This document shows, one piece after another, positions 36,005 through 45,970 of a stretch of 51,161 nt of DNA (position 1 is its first letter; each line of letters opens with the position of its first letter). The translations under genes were made by a program, and so were the position numbers. The notes under the pieces were generated by a model. It was not told the origin of the DNA. It did not search any database and worked only from the letters and a program-made list of their open reading frames with translations. The stretch is from an uncultured beta proteobacterium (lineage in GTDB: Bacteria; Pseudomonadota; Gammaproteobacteria; Burkholderiales; Burkholderiaceae_C): NCBI GenBank assembly GCA_903838565.1, contig CAILZB010000049.1, positions 1-51,161 on the forward strand, in the 5' to 3' direction.

Positions 36005-38299
36005 TCAGGAGATCTTGAACCGCGATACCGATTGCCGCAATTCCTCTGCCATGCGGGACAGTTCCCGCACCTGCTGCGCCGTGGAGCGCGTGCCCTCTCC
36101 GGTCTGCTCGGTCACGGCAAAGATGTGCTGGATGTTGTCCGCCACCACGTTGGCCAGTTCCGCCTCGCGCGAGGCCGATGTCGAGATCTGTTCAATCAGT
36201 TCCGACAGGCGGCGCGACACGCGGTCAATTTCCGACAGCGCCGCACCCGCGTTGTCCGACAGCTTGGCGCCCTCGACCACGCCCTGGGTCGAACGCTCCA
36301 TGGCGCCGACCGCGTCCTGGGTATCGGTCTGAATCGCTTTCACCAGCGCGGAAATCTGCCGCGTCGCGTCCGCGGAACGCTCCGCCAGGCGCTGCACCTC
36401 TTCGGCCACGACCGAGAAGCCCCGACCTGCTTCGCCGGCGGAAGCCGCCTGGATCGCGGCGTTCAAGGCGAGCACGTTGGTCTGCTCGGTGATGTCGGAA
36501 ATGAGTTCGGTGATTTCACCGATCTCCTGAGACGATTCGCCCAGGCGCTTGATGCGCTTGGAGGTTTCCTGGATCTGGTCGCGGATCGCGTTCATGCCGC
36601 CAATCGCGTTTTGCACCGCCTGCAGGCCGGTGTCGGCCGCCACCAGCGACTGGCGCGCCACCGCAGCGGACTCTTGCGCCTGGGTCGAGACCTCGTTGAT
36701 GCGCGACGCCATGTCCAGCACGGAGCGGCCGGTTTCGCGAATTTCACGCAGCTGTTCGGTCGACGCTGCCAGCAGTTCGGTCGAGGTGCTGTCCACCTGT
36801 GCGGTCGTTTGCGCCACGCGCGTGGCCGTGTTCTGCACGTTGCCCACGAGCGAGCGCAGCTCCTCGACGGTGTAGTTGACCGAGTCGGCGATGGCGCCGG
36901 TGATGTCCTCGGTCACTGTCGCCTCCTGCGTCAGGTCGCCTTCAGCGACCATCTGCAACTCGTTCATCAAGCGCAGAATCGCGGCCTGATTGGCGTCATT
37001 CACGCGTTTGGTCCCGTCTTCCTGCTGCTCCGCCAGCAGCCGCTGCTGCTCGGCCAGTGCCTGACGCTTGCGGCTGTCCTGGAGTTGCACCGCGGCCAGA
37101 CCGGCAGCGCACACCAGGGCCAGCGCAGCCGACAACAGCAGCGCCAGAATCGTCACCACGCCCAGGCCCGTTTGCGCCGCCAGCCGCGCCTGCAGCGCCT
37201 GCAGTTGCGCGCGCAGCGGCTCGCTGTCGGCGACGATCGCGGTTTGCGCTTCGCGCGAGGACACCAGCCCTTGCAGATTGCCCAGAATCGCGCCGGCCTG
37301 AACCCGCGTCTGCTCGTAGAGCTTGAGCAGCGCGTCCAGCCGCTCGCGGGTTTGCGCGTCAGCGGATCGGCTCAGGCGCAATTCCGGGCTGCCGTTGAGC
37401 AGCCCCTGAGCGATTTCCTTGAAGGAGTTCAGATCCTTGCCCAGCAAAAACACCGCCTCGGGGCTGACACCTTCCATGGTCAGGAACTCGTTCGCCGATT
37501 TGCCGATGCGCTGCGTCAACATCACCAGCTGCCCGGCGGCGGAAATCTCCGACGCGGGCGCGTTTTGTTGCAGCTTGAGCGAGGAGACGGTTTCGGCAAT
37601 TTCCAGCAAGTCCGAGGATTGACGGTTGATGCTGCGCAGCGCCGCACCCACCTGGGTCAGGATCTTTTGCTGCTGCATCACGACGCCTGCGCTCTTTTCT
37701 GCGCGATCCACCAGCGGCATGATCTTTTCCAGATCAGCCTGCCCATCGCCACGCAAGGCACCGATGCGCTCGTCGCCCGTCTTCAGGGCACGCACGGTCT
37801 TGGCCAATGCGCCCGCGCTTTCGGCCACGTCGGGAAACGCTTGGGCGCTTCCCACCAGTGCCTGCGACACCGATTTGGCCAGCCGCTGCGACTGCATCAG
37901 TGAATCCCCCGTGGCCGCCATCTGCTGCGCCACTTCGTCGGTCTGATAGCGCGCCACCAGCACGATCACCAGCAGGATGGTCAATCCCAGCGCCAATCCT
38001 GCGCCCAAAATTCTCTGCTGCTGACCCAGCGTGCGCGCGCCCAGCACGGGAAGCGTCAACAGACCGTCGTCCGCCACCTTGGTCACTTCGGCCTGCGGGG
38101 CCGGGAACTCGGTCTCGGGCGCGGCTTCAGCCACAGGCTCCTGCGCGATCGGCTCGAACACGGTGCCTTCGTCCGACCCCTGGACCGAATCCCCAAAAAA
38201 CTGCCCCAGGGCTTCACCGCCCTCCTCCGCATCGGAGGGCGCAGCAGGCCGATCGGCGTTCTTCTTAAACATTTTCTTGAATTGGTCAACGACAGACAT
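36005..38299 (-). CDS. pilJ: PilJ, methyl-accepting chemotaxis protein of the pilus system
   Basis: This 764-residue transducer senses surface or pilus retraction and feeds ChpA. The N-terminal cytoplasmic tail is unusually acidic (about 90 residues). TM1 lies at about 95-118 (LALGLTILLVIVLVA) and TM2 at about 380-405 (GVVTILALLLSAALALVCAAG). Between them are two PilJ-type periplasmic four-helix modules. A HAMP-like segment (MNELQMVAEGDLTQEATV) and a signalling domain follow, with tip TEQTNVLALNAAIQAASAGEAGRGFSVVAEEVQ-like sequence near 620. No NWETF tail is present. It lies in pilG-pilH-pilI-pilJ-chpA. Confidence 0.95.
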   Translation of the reverse strand: MSVVDQFKKMFKKNADRPAAPSDAEEGGEALGQFFGDSVQGSDEGTVFEPIAQEPVAEAAPETEFPAPQAEVTKVADDGLLTLPVLGARTLGQQQRILGAGLALGLTILLVIVLVARYQTDEVAQQMAATGDSLMQSQRLAKSVSQALVGSAQAFPDVAESAGALAKTVRALKTGDERIGALRGDGQADLEKIMPLVDRAEKSAGVVMQQQKILTQVGAALRSINRQSSDLLEIAETVSSLKLQQNAPASEISAAGQLVMLTQRIGKSANEFLTMEGVSPEAVFLLGKDLNSFKEIAQGLLNGSPELRLSRSADAQTRERLDALLKLYEQTRVQAGAILGNLQGLVSSREAQTAIVADSEPLRAQLQALQARLAAQTGLGVVTILALLLSAALALVCAAGLAAVQLQDSRKRQALAEQQRLLAEQQEDGTKRVNDANQAAILRLMNELQMVAEGDLTQEATVTEDITGAIADSVNYTVEELRSLVGNVQNTATRVAQTTAQVDSTSTELLAASTEQLREIRETGRSVLDMASRINEVSTQAQESAAVARQSLVAADTGLQAVQNAIGGMNAIRDQIQETSKRIKRLGESSQEIGEITELISDITEQTNVLALNAAIQAASAGEAGRGFSVVAEEVQRLAERSADATRQISALVKAIQTDTQDAVGAMERSTQGVVEGAKLSDNAGAALSEIDRVSRRLSELIEQISTSASREAELANVVADNIQHIFAVTEQTGEGTRSTAQQVRELSRMAEELRQSVSRFKIS

Positions 38300-38321
38300 G
38301 ATTCAGCCTTCTTTAAAAAAC

Positions 38322-38861
38322 TCAAGCACTGATGCTCAAAAAATCGGGTTGTTGGGACAGGGACTGCAAGTTGATTTCCTGCCAACGCTCACCGCCCGCA
38401 TCGGTATACACATTGCCAAAATAGGCGGGGTCGCCGTCCAAGGGGAGAGCCGTCGAGGCAAACGAATCCACGCTACGCAAGCCCTCCAGACGGTCCACCA
38501 ACAGCGCGCAGTTCACGTCCAGCGCCGAGTTCAAGGCAATCAGGTAACTCTCGGGCCGCGCCGGGTCGGTGGCCGGCACGCTGTGCGCGTTCTGCGATCT
38601 CGCGATGAAGCGCGACAGTTCCACCACGCCAAAGAGTCCGCCACGAAGGTTCGAGACGCCGAGAAACCAGGCCTGGGTGTAGGGCACGCCCTGCACGCTT
38701 TCCCAGGAAAAGATCTCGCCGGACTGGTGCAGCGGAAGTAGGTATTTCCTGGCACCGGCCTCGATCGCAAGCCAGGACAGACGCACCCCTTCGGTACGCG
38801 CCGCCTGCAACCTGCTGGCCAGGCGGCTCTGGAGTTCCCGAAGTGCTTCGCGGTTTGCCAT
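38322..38861 (-). CDS. pilI: PilI, CheW-like adaptor
   Basis: This 179-residue CheW-domain protein couples PilJ to ChpA. CheW signatures include LPLHQSGEIFSWESVQGVPYTQAWFLGVSNLRGGLFGVVELSRF, read as the LPLxxV, VP and GxxNLRG blocks. The C-terminal half has NCALLVDRLEGLR. An N-terminal helix (ALRELQSRLASRLQAARTEG) is typical of PilI. It lies 6 bases after pilH and 22 before pilJ. Confidence 0.93.
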   Translation of the reverse strand: MANREALRELQSRLASRLQAARTEGVRLSWLAIEAGARKYLLPLHQSGEIFSWESVQGVPYTQAWFLGVSNLRGGLFGVVELSRFIARSQNAHSVPATDPARPESYLIALNSALDVNCALLVDRLEGLRSVDSFASTALPLDGDPAYFGNVYTDAGGERWQEINLQSLSQQPDFLSISA

Positions 38862-38866
38862 GAGGT

Positions 38867-39241
38867 TTAAACGGGTCCGTTCAGAGCGTTGATTTTGGTC
38901 CGCAGTTCATTCGGATCGACCGGCTTGGCGATGTAGTCGCGCGCACCCTGGCGCATGCCCCACACGCGGTCCGTTTCCTGGTTCTTGCTGGTGCACATGA
39001 TGATCGGGATGTCCGAGTAAAGCGGGTTGCGCGTGATCGCACGGGTCAGCTGGAAACCATTCTGCCCGGGCATCACCACATCCATCAAAATGAGATCAGG
39101 TTTTGCCTCCTCCAGCCGACGAAAGGCTTCTTCGGCGTTCTCGGCGGTTCTGACCGACAGGCCGCTTTTCTTGAGCAGGCCACTCAGGTACATCAATTCG
39201 GTCTTGGAATCATCGACGACCAGCACGTTCTGAATAGTCAT
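38867..39241 (-). CDS. pilH: PilH, single-domain response regulator
   Basis: This 124-residue CheY-like receiver shows the acidic pair in VLVVDDSKTELMYL, the phosphorylation Asp in DLILMDVVMPGQNGFQL, the Thr/Ser switch in IIMCTSKNQETD and Lys in YIAKPVDPNELR. In the Pil-Chp system PilH counteracts PilG, probably as a phosphate sink or retraction regulator. The start is the ATG at 39239-39241, overlapping the pilG TGA, with AGGAG nine bases upstream. The GTG one codon earlier is less likely. Confidence 0.94.
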   Translation of the reverse strand: MTIQNVLVVDDSKTELMYLSGLLKKSGLSVRTAENAEEAFRRLEEAKPDLILMDVVMPGQNGFQLTRAITRNPLYSDIPIIMCTSKNQETDRVWGMRQGARDYIAKPVDPNELRTKINALNGPV

Positions 39242-39639
39242 CACACCGCTCCTTGTGCATGGGTGCCAAATTGCTGAACCGTTTGCAGCAACTGGTCTTT
39301 GGTGAATGGTTTGGTAAGGTAATCCTGCGACCCCACCATGCGCCCGCGTGCCTTGTCGAAAACGCCGTCCTTCGAAGACAGCATGATCACCGGAACCGAT
39401 GAAAATTTCGGGCTGCGCTTGATGATGGCGCAGGTCTGATAACCGTCAAGACGGGGCATCAGGATGTCGCAGAAAATCAGATGCGGCTGGAAGTCATTGA
39501 CTTTGGCCAGGGCATCAAACCCATCCTCGGCCAGCAACACCTCGTGTCCGCCCTGTTTGAGAAAGATCTCCGCGCTGCGCCGTATCGTGTTGCTGTCATC
39601 GACGACCAGAACCTTGATGCCTGAGGGGCTTGTACTCAC
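39241..39639 (-). CDS. pilG: PilG, single-domain response regulator
   Basis: This 132-residue CheY-like receiver promotes pilus extension. Conserved residues: Asp pair in VLVVDDSNTIRRS, phospho-acceptor Asp in LIFCDILMPRLDGYQT, Ser in VIMLSSKDGVFDKARG and Lys in YLTKPFTKDQLL. The SxDGxFDKxRG insertion is specific to PilG. The start is a GTG at 39637-39639 with a strong AAGGAGAA eight bases upstream. An ATG farther upstream (39723) lies within the 58-bp repeat and is rejected. It is the first gene of pilGHIJ-chpA. Confidence 0.95.
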   Translation of the reverse strand: MSTSPSGIKVLVVDDSNTIRRSAEIFLKQGGHEVLLAEDGFDALAKVNDFQPHLIFCDILMPRLDGYQTCAIIKRSPKFSSVPVIMLSSKDGVFDKARGRMVGSQDYLTKPFTKDQLLQTVQQFGTHAQGAV

Positions 39640-39700
39640 GTGGCAATTCTCCTTCTTGTATGTCCGGCCAGGTCGCAAGCCGGGCGCCAACTTGCACGTC

Positions 39701-39758
39701 AACGTGAAAGAACGAACTGTCATGACTCGGGGCGGTTCGCCGCCGAAGCATGAAAGTC
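39701..39758. repeat. 58-bp nested palindrome, copy 3
   Basis: Arms AACTGTCA (39715-39722) and TGAAAGTC (39751-39758) each differ by one base from the consensus and still pair largely. The inner hairpin is GGCG-GTT-CGCC. On the minus strand the element begins at the rubredoxin stop codon: the last two bases of TGA (39757-39758) are in the repeat. Confidence 0.85.
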
Positions 39759-39930
39759 AGAGCTGAACCAGTTCGAAATCCTCCTTGCGCGCGCCGCATT
39801 CAGGACAAGTCCAATTCATCGGGACATCGCTCCAGCGCGTGCCCGGGGCGATGCCGTGCTCGGGCGCCCCCACCGACTCGTCATAAATCCAGCCGCAAAT
39901 CAGGCACATCCAGGTGGCGCTAGCAGTCAC
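39757..39930 (-). CDS. Rubredoxin
   Basis: This 57-residue small iron protein has two CxxC motifs: MCLICGWIYDE and WTCPECGARKEDFEL. It also has the conserved G-xx-APGTRWSDVP core typical of rubredoxins. One Fe is bound by the four Cys, and the protein passes electrons in the cytoplasm. The start is GTG at 39928-39930. The only in-frame ATG (39909) would cut into the first beta strand. No clear ribosome binding site is visible. It lies directly upstream of pilGHIJ-chpA in the same direction. A rubredoxin-pilG neighbourhood recurs in Burkholderiales, though the reason is unclear. Confidence 0.9.
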   Translation of the reverse strand: MTASATWMCLICGWIYDESVGAPEHGIAPGTRWSDVPMNWTCPECGARKEDFELVQL

Positions 39931-40024
39931 AGTATATAAATGGAGTCGAATAGAATGCAGCCATTGTATATAGGCCGCATGCGCTGTTTCAGCGCCTGAA
40001 CCGCCCCGCGCCGAAATCTGGCTA

Positions 40025-40961
40025 ATGACAAACCCCTACTCCCGACCCGCCACGCAGGATCCGCTTGTACCCGAAACGGGCGACGAGAGCGAGTTGCAGC
40101 CCGCCTGTGTGATGACGTTCAACGCCAGCGACCCCAGCGGCGCCGCGGGTCTGTGCGCCGACGCTCTGGCGATCGCTTCCGTGGGTGCGCACGCGCTGCC
40201 CATCGTTACAGGAAGTTACGCGCGCGACACCGGGGAGATCTTCGAACACTTCGGCATGAGCGAGGAATCGGTCACGGCGCAGGCGCGCGCGGTGCTGGAA
40301 GACATTCCGGTGCACGTGATCAAGGTGGGTTTTGTCGGCAGCCCCGAGAACCTGAGCGCCATCGCCGAGCTGGCGTCCGATTACGAGGATGTTCCGGTGG
40401 TCGCCTACATGCCCAGCCTGTCGTGGTGGGACGACGCGCGCATCGACAGTTACCTGGACGCCTTTGCCGAACTGCTGCTGCCGCAAACGACCATTCTGGT
40501 GGGGCACTACAGCACGCTGTGGCGCTGGCTGTTGCCCGACTGGAGCGCGCAGACCAATCCGCAGGCACGCGACATCGCCCGCGCCGCCGAGGCCCTGGGC
40601 GCACCCTACACGCTGGTCACCGGCATCCCCTTGCCGGATCAGTGGATCGACAACGTGCTGGCCTCGCCCAATGAAGTGCTGGCGAGCGAAAAATTCGAAC
40701 GCATCGAGGCGGTCTTTGTCGGCGCCGGCGACACCCTGTCGGCGGCGCTGGCCGCGCTGCTCGCCAGTGGCTCCGACCTGGGCAGCGCGACCAGCGAGGC
40801 GCTGAGCTATCTGGACCGCTGCCTGTTGGGCGGCTTTCGGCCCGGCATGGGCCATATGCTGCCCGACCGTCTGTTCTGGGCCCAGCCGGAACCCCTCGCG
40901 CCGGGCGACAATGCATTGCAGTCCGATGATTTTTCCAAAGCCTTAACCGAAGTACTCCCCC

Positions 40962-40978
<17 letters not shown>
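40025..40978 (+). CDS. thiD: ThiD-like hydroxymethylpyrimidine/phosphomethylpyrimidine kinase, divergent
   Basis: This 317-residue ribokinase-fold kinase has the N-terminal substrate motif [31 protein letters not shown], as in Thi[16 protein letters not shown] sequence ([13 protein letters not shown]), and the C-terminal anion-hole motif [14 protein letters not shown]. The usual ThiD TPNxxEA segment is replaced by [16 protein letters not shown], so substrate specificity may differ from canonical thiamine-pathway kinases. The gene overlaps hemL by 17 bases, which suggests one transcript. It is divergent from rubredoxin across 94 bp with two GTATATA direct repeats (39932, 39966). Confidence 0.82.
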
Positions 40979-42272
<1,294 letters not shown>

Positions 42273-42275
42273 GCG

Positions 42276-42299
42276 CCGCAGGCGGGGCCCCGCCTGCGG
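42276..42299. terminator. Perfect 24-bp palindrome after hemL
   Basis: CCGCAGGCGGGG and CCCCGCCTGCGG (42276-42299) are exact complements without a loop. The element sits 3 bases after the hemL stop. As RNA it would form a strong GC hairpin able to end transcription, although no U-tract follows. The right half also belongs to the repeated unit that extends toward metF. Confidence 0.6.
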
Positions 42300-42518
42300 G
42301 GATAGCCGCGCGTCGCGGGATCAACACGCGAGCTACAACCCCAGCCGCTTGCACAGCTCCAGAGTGGCGGCTGACTGGTTCATCGTGAGACTGCAGAGCG
42401 CTGGGCGAGGGGCCCCGCGTGCGGGGATCGACCCGCGTCGCGGGATCAACACGCGAGCTACAACCCCAGCCGCTTGCAAAGCTCCAGAGTGGCTCCTGAC
42501 TGGTTCATCGTGTAGAAA
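42284..42518 (-). repeat. Tandem duplication (125-bp period) of the metF 3' end plus hairpins
   Basis: The block from GGGGCCCC (42284 and again 42409) through paired GC hairpins, GGGATCAACACGCGAGCTACAA and the end of metF is present twice with a 125-bp period. The distal copy still encodes MNQSAATLELCKRLGL plus stop (ending at 42333). The real MetF ends MNQSGATLELCKRLGL (stop at 42458). Copies differ at only a few bases in the coding part. Hairpins include CCCCGC-GT-GCGGGG and CCCGC-GTC-GCGGG. The distal coding copy has no start region and is not a gene. Confidence 0.9.
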
Positions 42519-43297
42519 TGCAGGGCCGGGGCGCCGCCGGCGCGCAGCTGCTCGCACAGGTTGCTCACCACGTCCATGCCGAAGTCCTTGATCGAGGCGG
42601 AGTCGTCGCCGAAGGCTTGCAGGCGCAGCCGGATCCAGCGCGGGATCTCGGTGCCGCAGGCATCGGAGAAACGCATCAACTGGGTCGAGCTGACGATGGG
42701 CATGATGCCCGGCACGACCGGCACATGCAGACCCATGGCATGCGCGTCGTCGACAAAGCGGAAGTACGCATCCGGGTTATAGAAATACTGCGTGATGGCC
42801 GAGTTGGCGCCGGCCTTCACCTTGACGGCAAAGGCATCCAGATCGGACTGGGGCGACTTCGCCTGCGGGTGCACCTCGGGGTAGCAGGCCACCTCAAGGT
42901 GGAAGTGCTCGCCCGTTTCGGCGCGGATGAAGGCCACCAGGTCGCTGGCGTAATGGAAGTCCCCGCCCAGGCCGAAGCCGCTGGGCAGGTCGCCGCGCAG
43001 CGCCACCAGGCGCTGCACGCCCATGGACTTGAGCGTTTGCAATTGCTCGCGCACCGCGTCGCGGGTCGCGCCCACGCAGGAGATGTGCGACGCCGCGCTC
43101 ACGCCCTCGGCCAGGATCTCGCCCACGGTGGCAAAGGTGCCGGCCTGGGTGGAGCCGCCCGCGCCGAATGTGACCGAGCAGAACTGGGGTTGGAGCGCGT
43201 ACAGCTGCTGGCGCACGGCGCGCAGCTTGTCCGAGCCTTCAGGCGTCTTGGGCGGAAAGAATTCAATGCTGACAGGCAGTGTGGATGGTGCACTCAT
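42458..43297 (-). CDS. metF: Methylenetetrahydrofolate reductase
   Basis: MetF reduces 5,10-methylene-THF to 5-methyl-THF, the methyl donor for methionine synthesis, using FAD. The 279-residue protein shows SIEFFPPKTPEG with the catalytic Glu near the start, SVTFGAGGST, LRGDLPSG, EVACYPEVHP, TQYFYNPDAYFRF and PGIMPI, all standard. The ATG overlaps the tlyA stop (ATGA, 43294-43297). It is third in ahcY-tlyA-metF, so it also lies under the SAH riboswitch. Its last 17 codons are duplicated just downstream. Confidence 0.97.
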   Translation of the reverse strand: MSAPSTLPVSIEFFPPKTPEGSDKLRAVRQQLYALQPQFCSVTFGAGGSTQAGTFATVGEILAEGVSAASHISCVGATRDAVREQLQTLKSMGVQRLVALRGDLPSGFGLGGDFHYASDLVAFIRAETGEHFHLEVACYPEVHPQAKSPQSDLDAFAVKVKAGANSAITQYFYNPDAYFRFVDDAHAMGLHVPVVPGIMPIVSSTQLMRFSDACGTEIPRWIRLRLQAFGDDSASIKDFGMDVVSNLCEQLRAGGAPALHFYTMNQSGATLELCKRLGL

Positions 43298-44090
43298 GTT
43301 GAAGCTCGTATGGCATGAAAGAAGAATTCCCTGTTGCCGTCGCCGCCCTGGATCGGCGACTCCAGCCAGTGCAGCACCTGCAGGCCCTGCTCGGCCAGGC
43401 AGTCGCGGATGCGCTGTTCGACGAAGGCGTAGAGCGTGGCGTCGCGCACGATGCCGCCCTTGCCGACCTGGCCCGGCTGCAGTTCGAACTGGGGCTTCAC
43501 CAGCATCAGCAAAGCGCCCTCGGGTTTGAGCAGCGGCACCAGCGCCGGCAGCACCAGGGTCTGCGAGATGAACGACAGGTCGCCCACGATCAGATCGAAG
43601 CCGGCCTCCACATCGACGGTGAAGACCTCGGGCTCGTCCGTGGTCTCTTCGATCTGCTGGAGCAGTTCGTCCGCAGTGAGCGAACGCGCATTGATCTTCT
43701 CCAGGCCGAGCACGCGCTCGTCGTCGCGCAGACTCGGATGCAATTGGCCTTGGCCTACGTCCACGCCCAGCACCCGCGCCGCACCGTGCTGCAACAGGCA
43801 GTCGGTGAAGCCGCCGGTGGACTGCCCCACGTCCAGACAGGCCCATCCCGTGACGTCCAGCGCGCAGTCGCGCAAGGCGCCTTCGAGCTTGAGACCGCCG
43901 CGCGACACATAGCGGTCGCGCGCCGCGTCCAGCAGCTGCAGCACCGCATCCTCAGGAAGATCGTCGCCGTTCTTGCTCACGGTTTTCCAGACACCGGCCT
44001 GGTCCCACTGCACCCCGGCCGCAATCATGCGCTGCGCCTGGGCACGGGTGCTGGCCAGGCGGCGCTGCACGAGGAGTTGATCAGCTCGCA

Positions 44091-44091
<1 letters not shown>
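43294..44091 (-). CDS. tlyA: TlyA-family rRNA 2'-O-methyltransferase / haemolysin-like protein
   Basis: This 265-residue SAM-dependent methyltransferase has an N-terminal S4 RNA-binding domain (RADQLLVQRRLASTRAQAQRMIAAG) and a C-terminal FtsJ-type Rossmann fold with the SAM loop LDVGQSTGGFTDCLLQHGA. GVDVGQGQLHPSL, DLIVGDLSFISQTLVLP and LVKPQFELQPGQVGKGGIVRD follow. TlyA proteins 2'-O-methylate rRNA cytidines. The rRNA target here is inferred from the family. ATG 44091 overlaps the ahcY TGA (TGATG). Sitting between ahcY and metF it shares the SAH riboswitch, fitting for a methyltransferase. Confidence 0.92.
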
Positions 44092-45539
<1,448 letters not shown>

Positions 45540-45567
45540 GGTGAACTCCAAATCAATTTAGCTTCTA

Positions 45568-45617
45568 AGAACGAACTTGCATGATTCGGGTCGCTACGCA
45601 ACCGAAGCATGAAAGTT
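45568..45617. repeat. 58-bp nested palindrome, copy 4 (diverged)
   Basis: AACTTGCA (45574-45581) and TGAAAGTT (45610-45617) correspond to the outer arms. The inner hairpin GGTCGC-TAC-GCAACC has one mismatch and a sequence quite unlike the other copies. The AACGTGAAAG left flank is missing. It lies in the ahcY leader between the riboswitch and the start codon. Confidence 0.7.
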
Positions 45618-45684
45618 TGATGATGAACCACGGTGCAGGAGGTGCTTGACATGCAAGCGGGGCGGACTCACCTCACAGCCACAG

Positions 45685-45745
45685 TGGGTGAGCGCAGTTG
45701 AACGGTCCGAGCCTCACCCAATGATGGGTTGCAGCGCTCCTCGGA
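45685..45745 (-). promoter_or_regulatory. SAH riboswitch in the ahcY leader
   Basis: On the minus strand the conserved SAH aptamer blocks appear in order: P1 5' strand CCGAG with GAGGAGCGCTGC (45731-45742), a small stem CCCA/TGGG, GAGGCTCGG (P1 3' strand at 45707-45711) and GCGCTCACC (45687-45695). GAGCGC and GCGCTC can form the pseudoknot. SAH binding turns on ahcY and downstream genes in betaproteobacteria. The aptamer ends about 146 bases before the ahcY ATG, and repeat copy 4 lies in between. Confidence 0.9.
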
Positions 45746-45970
45746 TGCGGCGATTGTAATCCCTGCGAAAACGCTCCGCGTCATATCCATGCACTATGAT
45801 CATTTGCCAGCAACCGAGGCGAAGCCACCAGGGGACCCACCATTTCAAGTGCACATGAACCGACACCGGGAGGGGACCCTGCGATCGAGTTAGCAACGGC
45901 CTGGGAACCAGAGTCGGCGTCACTCCTGCGGTTCGTCATTGCCACGCTGCTGGTCGGCTCTGTTGCTGCG
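45746..45970 (+). promoter_or_regulatory. Divergent spacer of ahcY and the GGDEF-EAL gene, including a possible N-terminal extension
   Basis: The frame of the GGDEF-EAL gene is open upstream from 45971 to 45800 (TGA at 45797-45799). The part from about 45884 encodes a plausible membrane-protein N-terminus, LLRFVIATLLVGSVAAL. A GGGAGGGG sequence (45868-45875) precedes it, but no ATG, GTG or TTG occurs in frame in that stretch. I could not assign promoters to either gene. Confidence 0.5.

Noticed and set aside
35981..37903. A 640-codon plus-strand frame opposite pilJ
   Set aside because: It is a shadow frame with low-complexity Arg/Leu/Gly content. pilJ is a complete, well-supported gene.
39981..39995. 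Hairpin GCGCTG-TTT-CAGCGC in the rubredoxin-thiD spacer
   Set aside because: It is too short and isolated to call an operator or terminator. It is noted only as a possible regulatory feature.
42333..42557. A 74-codon minus-strand frame ending like MetF
   Set aside because: It is the duplicated metF tail joined to an out-of-frame part of metF, so it is not a gene.
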